Positions 8,918-17,839 of a DNA stretch of 64,000 bases are shown here, piece by piece (positions within the stretch are counted from its first letter, which is position 1; each line of letters begins with the position of its first letter). The notes beneath the pieces were generated by a model. The model had not been told where the DNA came from. It was given only the letters and a program-made list of their open reading frames with translations, and did not search any database. The translations under genes and the position numbers were made by a program. Source of the stretch: Defluviitalea saccharophila (GTDB taxonomy: Bacteria; Bacillota; Clostridia; Lachnospirales; Defluviitaleaceae); assembly GCF_038396635.1 (NCBI RefSeq), contig NZ_CP121687.1, positions 2,470,592-2,534,591 on the forward strand, read 5' to 3'.

Positions 8918-8949
8918 GGGCGGTGATGAACCGTCCTTGTTTTATTTAC
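8916..8949 (+). terminator. Terminator after the GDT1-family gene
   Basis: AAGGGCGGT at 8916-8924 pairs with ACCGTCCTT at 8930-8938, followed by TGTTTTATTT. It starts within the stop codon. Confidence 0.75.
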
Positions 8950-8981
8950 ATAGGAAATTCCTCTGAATTCCCATGTAATAA
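8942..8981. repeat. 40-bp palindromic intergenic repeat, copy 2
   Basis: Differs from the copy at 4367-4406 by one inserted and one deleted base; the core ACATAGGAAATTCCTCTGAA is identical. It again sits directly behind a terminator. The stem has one bulge in this copy. Confidence 0.75.
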
Positions 8982-9014
8982 AAATCATTTATCATCCTTC
9001 CAAAAAAAACCGGT

Positions 9015-9042
9015 TTGCAAAATGTTAAGAAAATGTTACAAT
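9015..9042 (+). promoter_or_regulatory. Sigma-A promoter of the LysM/SleB gene
   Basis: TTGCAA at 9015-9020, a 16-base spacer, then TACAAT at 9037-9042, 60 bases before the ATG at 9102. Confidence 0.6.
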
Positions 9043-9101
9043 ATTAATAAATAAGTTAACACCTTTGATACAAATGTAAAAAAAATTTAAAGGATGATAA
9101 T

Positions 9102-10088
9102 ATGAAACGATTGATTACAAAACTTGTATCTCTTCTTATACTTATTGGTGCCCCATCCAGTGCTTTTGCATCCTCTTATATCATGCATACTGTAAAGCCA
9201 GGGGACAGCCTAAATAGCATTGCTCAAGAACATAAAGTAAGTTACAATCAGTTAACGAACTTAAATGGAAAAGAAGAGTTATATGCAGGAAGCTTGGTAA
9301 AAATTCGTCCGATTGCTGGCAATAAAGATATTCGAATTTACTTAAATGACCAAATAGTAACATCCGATACCTCCCCTTATATGGAGAATGGCCGTACTTT
9401 TGTACCTATTCGATTTGTAGCAGAAGCAATAGGAATAGAACAAATCAACTGGAACGGTCAAAATGAAGAAGCTATTCTTATGAAAAACGGTGTTACCATT
9501 TCTCTTCCTATTAGACAGTCTTACGCGATGATAGATAATAAGAGCATTAAATTAGATGCACCGATTAATATATATAATGGAAGAACTTTTGTACCCCTTA
9601 GATTTGTGGCGGAAGCCTTTAACGTAGATGTACAGTGGCAGGAATCCACGGCTTCAGTAAAACTCTATACGAAAGATTACAAGACATTAAGCATTCAAAC
9701 GGAAGTAAAATCTGCATCTTATTCACAAGAAGATTTATACTGGTTATCCAGACTGGTACATGCGGAAGCAGAAGCTGAATCTTTTGAAGGAAAATTAGCT
9801 GTAGCCAACTGCATCATCAACCGCAAAAAGAGCAAGGACTTTCCTAACACCATTAAAGAGGTTATATTTGATAAAAATTGGGGCGTACAGTATACCCCAA
9901 CAGCTAATGGTACAATTTATAATACTCCTTCCGAGGAGAGCGTAAGAGCTGCAAGAATGGCGTTGGAAGGAAACAATAATATCGGAGAAAGCTTATACTT
10001 CTTAAATCCAAAAAAATCAACCAACAGCTGGGTAATTAAGAACAGAACATTTTATAAAAGAATACAGAATCACGATTTCTATTTATAA
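9102..10088 (+). CDS. Secreted cell wall hydrolase: LysM, stalk domain, SleB-type hydrolase
   Basis: A 328-residue exported protein. Residues 1-24 are a signal peptide ending at AFA. A LysM peptidoglycan-binding module follows (about 27-70, HTVKPGDSLNSIAQEH). Next comes a copper-amine-oxidase-like stalk module (about 72-190, with paired VPIRFVAEAIG and VPLRFVAEAFN). The last 115 residues are a hydrolase_2/SleB-type domain with RLVHAEAEAE, whose Glu is the likely catalytic acid. SleB relatives cleave spore cortex or wall glycan, so a role in spore germination or wall turnover is likely. It is a single gene between its own promoter and a strong terminator. Confidence 0.88.
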   Translation: MKRLITKLVSLLILIGAPSSAFASSYIMHTVKPGDSLNSIAQEHKVSYNQLTNLNGKEELYAGSLVKIRPIAGNKDIRIYLNDQIVTSDTSPYMENGRTFVPIRFVAEAIGIEQINWNGQNEEAILMKNGVTISLPIRQSYAMIDNKSIKLDAPINIYNGRTFVPLRFVAEAFNVDVQWQESTASVKLYTKDYKTLSIQTEVKSASYSQEDLYWLSRLVHAEAEAESFEGKLAVANCIINRKKSKDFPNTIKEVIFDKNWGVQYTPTANGTIYNTPSEESVRAARMALEGNNNIGESLYFLNPKKSTNSWVIKNRTFYKRIQNHDFYL

Positions 10089-10091
10089 AAC

Positions 10092-10137
10092 CAATATAAA
10101 AACTGCCAATACATAGTGATTGGCAGTTTTTATATTG
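10092..10137. terminator. Strong terminator after the SleB-type gene
   Basis: CAATATAAAAACTGCCAAT pairs perfectly with its complement at 10119-10137 across an eight-base loop. A- and T-rich arms make it usable in both directions. Confidence 0.85.
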
Positions 10138-10292
10138 AAAATTAAGCTTTCTTATTTCATAAGTACGACGCAGATGCTTTCTTGTATTTTGTATATTTGA
10201 AACTTTCTCTTTTCTATACAAGTTTATGGCAGTATAATGGTTGTAGTATGCACTATAAAAAGTAGAAATATAATACATTAGGGGGTCATCTT

Positions 10293-11795
10293 TTGAAGCT
10301 TTCAGACTTACTTATATACGAAAATATCTTTATTCAGTGCCATGATAATCCTGATGCAGACGCAATTAGTTCAGGATACGGTCTTTATGAGTATTTTAAA
10401 AGCAAAGAAAAAAACGTGAAATTAATATATGGCGGACGTTTTAAGGTCACAAAGCCTAATCTTATTAAAATGATAGAAGAATTGAATATTCCTATAAAAT
10501 ATGTAGATCAATTAACAGTGGGGGATCATGGAGTCCTGATTACGGTAGACTGTCAATATGGCGCAGGAAATGTTACGAAGTTTGATGCAAAAAATATAGC
10601 CATCATCGATCATCATCAGCAAGAAATATATGATGTGGCTATGAGTGAAATCAGGTCTTACCTTGGAAGCTGTGCAACATTAGTATGGCAAATGTTATTG
10701 GATGAGGAGTTTGATGTCAACCAATATAAAAATGTGGCTACTGCCTTATATTATGGGCTTTTTACTGATACGAACAGCTTCATAGAAATTCATCATCCTT
10801 TAGATAAGGATCTAAGAGACAATATTGAATATGATATTAATTTAATAAGAAAACTAAAGAATGCAAACTTTACTTTACAGGACATCGAAATAGCAGGCAT
10901 AGCCCTTATTAGATACTCTTATATTGATGATTACCGCTGTGCAATCTTTAAGGCTCATCCCTGTGATCCGAATATATTGGGATTTATAAGTGATTTGGCA
11001 CTTCAGGTGGATGCAATTGACACTTGTGTTGTTTACAACGAAACCAATGTTGGCGTTAAATTCTCCGTAAGAAGCTGCATAAGGGAAGTAATGGCTTCGG
11101 AGATGGCTGCTTTTCTGGCAGAAGGCATAGGTTCCGGTGGAGGACATATGGATAAGGCGGGAGGCTTTATACACGAAGCGAAATTTGATAGACAATATCC
11201 AGGAATGAATAAGGATGGATACCTGCATAATCGTATAAAAGCGTATTTTGACAGCTTTGATATTATTTATCATAATGATAACAACCTGGATATTGAAAGA
11301 ATGTCCCTTTATAAAAAGAAGAATTTGGTACTAGGCTTTGTTCCGGCAGTAGAGGTATTTAAAGAAGGGACGCCTTTGCTTATCAGAACCATTGAAGGCG
11401 ATATAGATATAGTGTCTTCTCAAAATGTTTATATTATGATAGGAATTAAAGGAGAAGTATATCCTATCAGTAAAGAAAAATTCAATAAAAGCTACAAAAT
11501 AGTCGAGGAACCTTTTAACCTTAAAAATGTAGAATACTTCCCAACGGTTAAGAATAGAGAGACAGGCCAATCCGTCGATTTAAGGGCATATGCGAAAGCT
11601 TGTATATCCACTGGAGAAGTCTATATCTATGCACAACCCCTTCTTAAAAATACAAAAGTGTTTACCAAGTGGGATCCGACTAAATATATGTCAGGAAAAA
11701 CAAATGATTATATTGCAGTAAGACAGGATGATATCGAAGACGTATATATTATTGAAAACTCTATTTTTAATGCAACCTATCAAAAAATATCCTAA
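10293..11795 (+). CDS. DHH/DHHA1 family phosphoesterase with C-terminal extension
   Basis: A 500-residue DHH-superfamily protein. Motifs: CHDNPDADA near residue 16, VDC near 85, the name-giving IIDHHQ at 104-109, and the DHHA1 glycine motif GSGGGHMDKAGGF near 280. Relatives (NrnA, RecJ-like) cleave short oligonucleotides, pAp or cyclic dinucleotide products with Mn2+. NrnA-type proteins are about 310-330 residues; here some 170 further residues follow, ending in GKTNDYIAVRQDDIEDVYII, which loosely resembles PGDYG-type proteins. The start is TTG behind GGGGGT. The LURP-one gene follows after 14 bases, probably co-transcribed. Substrate unknown. Confidence 0.8.
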   Translation: MKLSDLLIYENIFIQCHDNPDADAISSGYGLYEYFKSKEKNVKLIYGGRFKVTKPNLIKMIEELNIPIKYVDQLTVGDHGVLITVDCQYGAGNVTKFDAKNIAIIDHHQQEIYDVAMSEIRSYLGSCATLVWQMLLDEEFDVNQYKNVATALYYGLFTDTNSFIEIHHPLDKDLRDNIEYDINLIRKLKNANFTLQDIEIAGIALIRYSYIDDYRCAIFKAHPCDPNILGFISDLALQVDAIDTCVVYNETNVGVKFSVRSCIREVMASEMAAFLAEGIGSGGGHMDKAGGFIHEAKFDRQYPGMNKDGYLHNRIKAYFDSFDIIYHNDNNLDIERMSLYKKKNLVLGFVPAVEVFKEGTPLLIRTIEGDIDIVSSQNVYIMIGIKGEVYPISKEKFNKSYKIVEEPFNLKNVEYFPTVKNRETGQSVDLRAYAKACISTGEVYIYAQPLLKNTKVFTKWDPTKYMSGKTNDYIAVRQDDIEDVYIIENSIFNATYQKIS

Positions 11796-11809
11796 AGGAG
11801 AGAATTGGT

Positions 11810-12298
11810 ATGCGATATCAAATCAATCAAAAAATATTAAGCTTTGGGGATAACTTTACGATTAAAGATGAATATGGCTCAGAAAAATTCTTTGTTAAAG
11901 GCAAGGTTTTTGCTCTGGGAGATAAGCTTAGAATTTATGATGCCAACGGTGTAGAAAAAGCATATATCGATCAGCAATTATTTAAATTTATGCCGGAATA
12001 CTCGATTTACCTTGAAGGTCAGTATGCTGCGAAGGTTAAAAAGGAATTTACATTCTTTAGACCTCGATTTCACATCGAGAGTGCTTTTGGACAATACAGC
12101 ATAGAAGGAGATTTCTTCGGATATGACTTTAGAATTCTTAAGCAGGGAAGAGTGATAGCATCCATTAGCAAAAAATTCTTTTCCTTTAGGGATTCCTATG
12201 GAGTAGACATCGCAGACGATGAAAACCAAGCTTTGATATTAGCCTTTGTGATTATCATTGATCAAGTCATTCATGATGATCATCATAATAACAATTAA
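11810..12298 (+). CDS. LURP-one-related family protein
   Basis: A 162-residue protein with the tubby-like LURP-one pattern: repeated short beta strands such as FTIKDEYGSEKFFVKGKVFALGD cut by turns, then YSIEGDFFGYDFRI and ASISKKFFSFRDSYGVDI, and a hydrophobic helix before a His/Asn-rich tail. The family is widespread (B. subtilis YxjI is an example) and of unknown biochemical role. AAAGGAGAG precedes the ATG, 14 bases after the DHH gene. A strong terminator follows. Confidence 0.8.
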   Translation: MRYQINQKILSFGDNFTIKDEYGSEKFFVKGKVFALGDKLRIYDANGVEKAYIDQQLFKFMPEYSIYLEGQYAAKVKKEFTFFRPRFHIESAFGQYSIEGDFFGYDFRILKQGRVIASISKKFFSFRDSYGVDIADDENQALILAFVIIIDQVIHDDHHNNN

Positions 12299-12303
12299 AT
12301 TAC

Positions 12304-12334
12304 AAAGCCCTGGATCCTATTGATCCAGGGCTTT
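12304..12334. terminator. Bidirectional terminator between convergent genes
   Basis: AAAGCCCTGGATC pairs perfectly with its complement around loop CTATT. It ends both the LURP-one gene and the first TIR gene. A sister hairpin at 17798-17826 follows the second TIR-protease copy. Confidence 0.85.
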
Positions 12335-12345
12335 ATGATATGATT

Positions 12346-14682
12346 TTATTGGATTTCACCTACATATCTAAAAGCAGAAGACTCTTCACTATACCTGAAA
12401 TAGTACTTACGATGTTCAGTATAATCCAGTATATCATCTGCATATTTAACTATATCCGCATCAATAACGATTCCATCCAATTTCCCTTCTTGATTGAGTG
12501 CTGCTTCAGCTAATTTAACATTTTTAACTTTATAAGAGATATAAGGATTATTATAATGGTCATTGGCGGACTCTACTTTTTTGCTTAGGCCTATATAATA
12601 TTCTAGATCTTCTCTTACATATGTCTCGTGGAAACTAATATTGAGTTTTTTAGGATCCTTATAGTTTTCTTCATAACTTGACAGTCCCAAAGGATTTATA
12701 AGAAGAGACAAAGTGAGTTCAGCTCTTTGAGTGACAAAGTTTAGCCCGAATTGGCCATCGCCTAGTTCTTCAATTCCATCTATATCTGTTGTATAGGTCA
12801 AGTTTTTTCCAATAGGCTGCTCTGAACGTACAAAGCGGTATTTTTCTTGTGAAACTTGATATGCATTTTCTGCAACAGCTATAGCATCTGGAAGTTCAGA
12901 AAAAGTATATATCTCTAATTGATTAAAGTCTATCTTTGTAAGTTGATTTTGTATCGGTATTAAATGTTCTGCAGAAACGGCAAAGTTTAAATCCGCTTCA
13001 CACATACCGGAAGAGGTTACGCCAACGACTTTACCATTTTTATTAAATAATGCCACGCCGGAGTTACCATAAGTCATGGGTATGGAGATTTGAAGCAGAT
13101 GAATCCCTTTATTTGTCCAGGTGTTTGATATTATACAGGAAGAAACATCATTAAAGAGTCCTGAAGGAGAATTAATAGCTACTGCCCATTCGTCTTTTTC
13201 AAATTCATTGATTCCGCCAAGGGTAACCGGCTCAATTCCAATTTGTTCTTTTAATTTTAAAACAGCAAGGTCAAGGTGTGCATCGGCACATACTATTCCT
13301 TCCACAGCCAATGTGGAAGTGTCAGAAAGGCGAACAATAGCGTTTGTGCCACCTTTGATGACATGATAGTTTGTTACAATAAAACCATCTGCAATGAAAA
13401 ATCCACTGCCTTGAGATGTACCCTCAGCAGTATCAACCAGGACTGCTGCTACTTTAGAATTATTTTGCTTTACGATTTCTTTTACAGATTCTAATGCTTC
13501 CTTTTCGATTTTTTCATTTTTTTGATTTAGGTCTTCTTCGGAGATTTCTTTCACAGCAAGGTATTTTAATTCACCCTCTTTTGTTTCAATGATGATTGCA
13601 TTAGTGTATAAGGTGGCTTCTCCCTGGTTAATCCCTTCTTTTTCATAGTCTCTATCGCATATATAATCCAATTTTACAAGATATTCAATACCATGGGGTT
13701 TTTCGTTTTTCCCCATAATGGCTGCTTTTTTAAAGCTGCGTACTTCTGATTGCTCGAGCTCTATTACAGTGGTTTTAGCAAATTCAATAATCTCTTCTTC
13801 TGTAAATCGGCTGGAGTTTAACATATCTTCTTTGAAATAACTAAAGTGAATTCCATTTTTGTCTACAACATTTTTGATAGCTGTTGAATACGATTGAGTA
13901 TAATTGACTGTACTGGTATTTGTAAAGTCGATATCGTCTGTTGAAGTGTTTATGTGCGCTAACCATATTAGGGCAAGCATAAACAAACGAAAACCACGAG
14001 GTAACCATTTAAAAAACTTGCGTGCAGTTTTAGTGTATTCATCCGTATAAGCAGGGGATGAAGAGGGTGCCGTGTTTGTGCTGTAAACTTGATTTGAAGG
14101 TATAGCCGGTTCAGATGTGGTTGGTTCAGATATAGTCGGTTTAGATATAGACTGTTCAGGCATAGTCAATTCCGGTATTATCTGTTCCAGTGAAATTGGT
14201 TCAGGCATAGTGATTCCGGGGATAATCGATTCCGATTTACTTATTTTGGACAGCGTTGAATCTGTTAGATTCGATGGGTTGAATTCCGATGGAAGGACAA
14301 TATTTTTAAGCAGTTTCTCCAGCTGGTCAATAGCCTCATTTAATGAAATTTTTGAGATATCTAAAGTATACGGTGATGATAAATAGTATTCCAAATGCTT
14401 AGAAAGAGAGTCATCTTCAATCTTAAGTGTAACAATGGGCTTATCTTTTTCTTTGGCCTTTCCTACATCTCTTAACACCTGTTGAGAAGAATTCGAGGAA
14501 AATATGACAATTACAGCATGACACTTTTCAATAGCGCTTATCATAGCTTCAATAGGGCTTTGACCGAGTTGTATATCTCTGGTAGGGAGCCAGCATTTTA
14601 CCCCTTTTTGTTCGAGCATATGACCTATTGCTTCAGCAATTATTCTGTCATCAGGGGAATAAGAAACATAAATAAAACTCAT
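12346..14682 (-). CDS. TIR - repeat linker - TM - HtrA-like serine protease (copy 1)
   Basis: A 778-residue multidomain protein. Residues 1-110 are a TIR_2-type domain (YVSYSPDD, CWLPTRDIQLG, IVIFSSNSSQQV). In NADase TIRs a Glu follows this last motif; here it is Asp72. Residues about 140-200 form a Pro/Ser/Glu linker of pentapeptide repeats. A basic stretch and a short hydrophobic segment (LFMLALIWLAHI, about 233-244) would cross the membrane. A region of unknown fold (265-400) precedes a trypsin-like HtrA/S1C domain with His440, Asp471 and Ser541. The serine motif reads GNSGV rather than GNSGG. Topology predicts TIR inside, protease outside. The start follows GAGGTGAA. The frame is intact, but three functional motifs have drifted relative to copy 2. 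Confidence 0.85.
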   Translation of the reverse strand: MSFIYVSYSPDDRIIAEAIGHMLEQKGVKCWLPTRDIQLGQSPIEAMISAIEKCHAVIVIFSSNSSQQVLRDVGKAKEKDKPIVTLKIEDDSLSKHLEYYLSSPYTLDISKISLNEAIDQLEKLLKNIVLPSEFNPSNLTDSTLSKISKSESIIPGITMPEPISLEQIIPELTMPEQSISKPTISEPTTSEPAIPSNQVYSTNTAPSSSPAYTDEYTKTARKFFKWLPRGFRLFMLALIWLAHINTSTDDIDFTNTSTVNYTQSYSTAIKNVVDKNGIHFSYFKEDMLNSSRFTEEEIIEFAKTTVIELEQSEVRSFKKAAIMGKNEKPHGIEYLVKLDYICDRDYEKEGINQGEATLYTNAIIIETKEGELKYLAVKEISEEDLNQKNEKIEKEALESVKEIVKQNNSKVAAVLVDTAEGTSQGSGFFIADGFIVTNYHVIKGGTNAIVRLSDTSTLAVEGIVCADAHLDLAVLKLKEQIGIEPVTLGGINEFEKDEWAVAINSPSGLFNDVSSCIISNTWTNKGIHLLQISIPMTYGNSGVALFNKNGKVVGVTSSGMCEADLNFAVSAEHLIPIQNQLTKIDFNQLEIYTFSELPDAIAVAENAYQVSQEKYRFVRSEQPIGKNLTYTTDIDGIEELGDGQFGLNFVTQRAELTLSLLINPLGLSSYEENYKDPKKLNISFHETYVREDLEYYIGLSKKVESANDHYNNPYISYKVKNVKLAEAALNQEGKLDGIVIDADIVKYADDILDYTEHRKYYFRYSEESSAFRYVGEIQ
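14108..14227. repeat. 15-bp coding minisatellite in TIR-protease copy 1
   Basis: About eight degenerate 15-base units (example GGTTCAGATATAGTC on the plus strand) encode pentapeptides of the form PTxSE or PExxx on the minus strand, between the TIR and membrane segments. In-frame gain or loss of units would change linker length without breaking the frame. Confidence 0.75.
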
Positions 14683-14742
14683 TATTTCACCTCATATAAA
14701 ATACTTACTAGTCACCATATTTTCTCATGGCTTACTTTTGTG

Positions 14743-14797
14743 GGTTGGATGTTGTACTACCCCCATAAATCAGATATCTAGGTCCAACCTATGGGGG
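14743..14797. other. Interleaved inverted repeats (possible pseudoknot) between TIR genes
   Basis: GGTTGGA at 14743-14749 pairs with TCCAACC at 14783-14789. CCCCCATA at 14760-14767 pairs with TATGGGGG at 14790-14797. The order 1-2-1'-2' is that of an H-type pseudoknot on either strand. On the minus strand it lies downstream of the TIR-WD40 stop and about 60 bases upstream of the copy 1 start, so it could affect read-through, stability or translation. Confidence 0.45.
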
Positions 14798-14813
14798 CAG
14801 GGCAGTCTATTTT

Positions 14814-17768
14814 TTATTCAATGATATAATATTTTATCTTTTCTTCTTCACTTAATTCCCGATTTCCCAGCTGTTTTCTTGCCTCTTCTTTTAGGGCATT
14901 GGTATCATAATGGGGCATTAAGATGACTTCGGAGTTATGGGAGCTTAATATAGTTTTTGAATGGCTATCTATATCCAGAATTCTGTCTATCTGCGCAAGT
15001 TTTTTATAATTGCTGGCATTCCAGAATATGCTGTCTCCATATTCTCCAATGGTAATTAGAAGGTTTCCGGCTTCTCTGTAAATACAATGGCTCAAATTAT
15101 TTCTATGGCCTGTAAGTTCTGCTTTCCATTGACCTGTTTTCACATCATAGACCTGAATCGTTTTGTCATCAAGACCTACAAGTAAATCCGAGCCATTATA
15201 GTTAAAAGCCATGGAAACTACGGAGAGATTAGGGGCTTCAATATGGCATATTTCTTTAAAAGTGCTCATGTCAAACAGGTATATGCCATTTTCACCTGCC
15301 AGAGCAAGAAGCGTGCTGTCCTTATTAAATGCTCCTTTTCTTAGAATTAAGTCACTAAAGGAATGAATGATTTCCCCGGTTTGTATATCGTATAAATAGG
15401 CATTTCCGTCCCAATCTATAACCAATAGATTATTACCATTGCCAGAAAAGAGGAAATCACTGATAAAACTATAATCACTGATGGTTAGAACTTCTTTGCA
15501 CTGTAAAATATCCAATACTTTAATTCCATCTCCTGTCTGAAAAGCAGCAAATGTGCCATCAGCGTTATATCTATAATCGGTAAATTCACCAGCAGGGATA
15601 CTTGTTAATTCTTTGAGGGTTGAAAGCTCCCAAAGTCTTAGATAACCGTCTTCAGATAAGGAAATGATTTTGGTATCCGTAGGGTCAAAGCAGGCATCCA
15701 CAACCACTCCTTCAAGCCCTGTAAGTTTTGAAATTAAAGTTTTTTGTTCTATGTCCCAGACATATATAGCAGATTCATCATAATCAAAGGTCAGGGCTTT
15801 TTTGCCATCATTACTGAACTTTCCTGATCTTATAGAAGTGCTGTGGCCTTCCAGTCTTGTTAAATTTGGTGCCTCTATCATTTTCCAAATATATGCCTTG
15901 TTAGCATTGGATGAAGCAGTAGCTATTAGGCCATTGCCCATATCCATGCTCCTGATAGGAGTATTTTGATAAAGTCTCCACCAGTCAATTTCCATTCCGT
16001 TTTGTAGAGAGTAAAATTGAATATTTCCATCGTAGGTTGCAGCCACTATAAAGTCTCCATCTTTAGTGACTATTACAGAATGAACGGCATCTCCATGGGT
16101 AAAGCTATATAACATCTCTTTGGTAGTAGCATTGATCACCCGAACGATTTCGTCCTCTGTAAAAATAACGATGTTAGAGTCTTTAGGACTAAATATCGGA
16201 TATTTTATAGAAGAGCTGTCAACATGGATGGTGGCAAGAGCACTTCCGTCATTTGCTGACCAAATTTGCAGGCTTCCTTTGCCTTTGCTAAGAGGATCAC
16301 TTGTATCAAAATAATTAGAAACTGCAGCGATTTTATTTCCGTCATGACTAAATGCCAGGGAGTAAACATACTCGTAAGTACAGGAAAGGGAGTATAATTC
16401 CTTTTGGTTGATGGTATCAAATACTAAAGTTAAACCATTGTTTGTTCCTACGGCGATTTTTGATCCATCGTTATTAAATTGCAGGCTATAGACATATCCG
16501 TCGTCTAAATTGCTGATAGGAAGACTAAATAATTCTGTTCCGGTTTTAATATCTATTAAATGGAGCATATCAGAACTTAACGCTATTGTTTTCCCGTCAG
16601 GATTTAAGGCGATATGATTAAAATATCCTTCTAATTCCCAGAGCGTTGTTCCGGAGTTTATATCCCAGGCAGCAGCCCCTCGATCGGTTAAAGAGACGAT
16701 GGCTGTACCGTCTTTTGTAAAGAAGGTGTTTCCTTCATCTATAAAAGTAGTATCATAGGGGAAGGAGTGAAGCAGTTCTCCGTTCTCCGTATTCCATAAA
16801 TAGATATTTCCGTCGTTACATACTGTAAAGACCTTTGAACCATCATCGCTGATTTTGATATCTGTTATCCCTTTTCTGTGATTTAAGGCAATATCGCTTA
16901 CGAAATAATAATCTGTTTTATATGCTGCTAATGCCTGGCTTAAGGCATATTCTGCTTCTTCAACATAAGGCCTTTCAGGATGCTCTAAATTAATGGGCAG
17001 TGCTTCTAAGGCAAGAAGCATAGCGGTTCTTCTGTCTCCTTCTTCTAAAAGCTGTTTAGATAAATCGGATAAATATAAGGACTGCCCCCTTAGAGTCTTA
17101 TCAACCTGCAGCTTTAGTTTTAGAGCCTGCCATGCACTAAAAGAGCCAAAAGCAAGAAAGAATAGGGCAGCACTTACCGAAACCGTTACCACTCTTTTAA
17201 TAAACCTTTCCCTATGCCGCTGCTTAAGGTCATCATAATGGCATCCCAATATGGGAGCTAAGAGTCTTAGTATTTCTGTTTTAAGTTTTTTAGACATTTC
17301 TTTTAAGTTTTTTCCTCTGATATCAGCAGCCAGAGGTTCAACTTCTATGAGTTCTTCTGTAATGATTCCATCATCATTTATAGTTTGTTTTGGAATAAAA
17401 CGAAGTTGTTCAGGAAAAGATTCGCTGGGTTCTCCTTCAATTAATAGTGCAAGTATTTTGCCATGACCGTGAAGCTTAGAAAAGGTTTCAATTTCTTTTA
17501 ATACCCATTGAGACTGGGGGGTACGGGGAGAGCAGATGACGATAAGATATTCGGCATTAATCAGTGCTACTTCAATACTGCTCGCAAGATTACTGGAGGT
17601 TGGCAGTTCATCCCTGTCTCTAAAAATGCGATTGATTTTTCTTTTACCTATTTTTTTAGCAATTGAAGAAGGAACTCTAAAGGTTTCCAGCATCTTATGA
17701 AGTTTTTCTGCTATGGTTTTATCTGGTTCTGTATGACGATAACTAATAAATGCTTCATATTTTTTCAT
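14814..17768 (-). CDS. TIR - TM - WD40 repeat membrane protein
   Basis: A 984-residue protein. Residues 1-95 form a TIR domain (FISYRHTEPDK, FRDRDELPTSS, LIVICSPRTPQSQWVLKE) that keeps the glutamate (about Glu92) expected in NADase-type TIRs. A basic region precedes one membrane helix (about 192-213). After a helical linker with a TPR-like stretch (LSKQLLEEGDRRTAMLLALEALP), at least twelve WD40/YVTN-like beta-propeller blades follow from about residue 285, many with the pattern ISDDGSKVFTVCNDGNIYLWN. This suggests two propellers outside the membrane and a TIR effector inside. The start is the ATG after GGAGGC; the ATG five codons upstream overlaps that ribosome site. It lies between two TIR-protease paralogues, all on one strand. 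Confidence 0.85.
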   Translation of the reverse strand: MKKYEAFISYRHTEPDKTIAEKLHKMLETFRVPSSIAKKIGKRKINRIFRDRDELPTSSNLASSIEVALINAEYLIVICSPRTPQSQWVLKEIETFSKLHGHGKILALLIEGEPSESFPEQLRFIPKQTINDDGIITEELIEVEPLAADIRGKNLKEMSKKLKTEILRLLAPILGCHYDDLKQRHRERFIKRVVTVSVSAALFFLAFGSFSAWQALKLKLQVDKTLRGQSLYLSDLSKQLLEEGDRRTAMLLALEALPINLEHPERPYVEEAEYALSQALAAYKTDYYFVSDIALNHRKGITDIKISDDGSKVFTVCNDGNIYLWNTENGELLHSFPYDTTFIDEGNTFFTKDGTAIVSLTDRGAAAWDINSGTTLWELEGYFNHIALNPDGKTIALSSDMLHLIDIKTGTELFSLPISNLDDGYVYSLQFNNDGSKIAVGTNNGLTLVFDTINQKELYSLSCTYEYVYSLAFSHDGNKIAAVSNYFDTSDPLSKGKGSLQIWSANDGSALATIHVDSSSIKYPIFSPKDSNIVIFTEDEIVRVINATTKEMLYSFTHGDAVHSVIVTKDGDFIVAATYDGNIQFYSLQNGMEIDWWRLYQNTPIRSMDMGNGLIATASSNANKAYIWKMIEAPNLTRLEGHSTSIRSGKFSNDGKKALTFDYDESAIYVWDIEQKTLISKLTGLEGVVVDACFDPTDTKIISLSEDGYLRLWELSTLKELTSIPAGEFTDYRYNADGTFAAFQTGDGIKVLDILQCKEVLTISDYSFISDFLFSGNGNNLLVIDWDGNAYLYDIQTGEIIHSFSDLILRKGAFNKDSTLLALAGENGIYLFDMSTFKEICHIEAPNLSVVSMAFNYNGSDLLVGLDDKTIQVYDVKTGQWKAELTGHRNNLSHCIYREAGNLLITIGEYGDSIFWNASNYKKLAQIDRILDIDSHSKTILSSHNSEVILMPHYDTNALKEEARKQLGNRELSEEEKIKYYIIE

Positions 17769-17797
17769 GAGTATTGCCTCCATAGGATTATTTACTA

Positions 17798-17826
17798 AAA
17801 CCCTAGATCATATTGATCTAGGGTTT
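17798..17826 (-). terminator. Terminator-like hairpin after TIR-protease copy 2
   Basis: AAACCCTAGATCA pairs perfectly with its complement around TAT; four T follow on the minus strand. It resembles the hairpin after copy 1 (12304-12334), so the duplicated unit included its terminator. Its weak T-run may allow read-through into the TIR-WD40 gene. Confidence 0.65.
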
Positions 17827-17839
17827 AATGCATATGATT

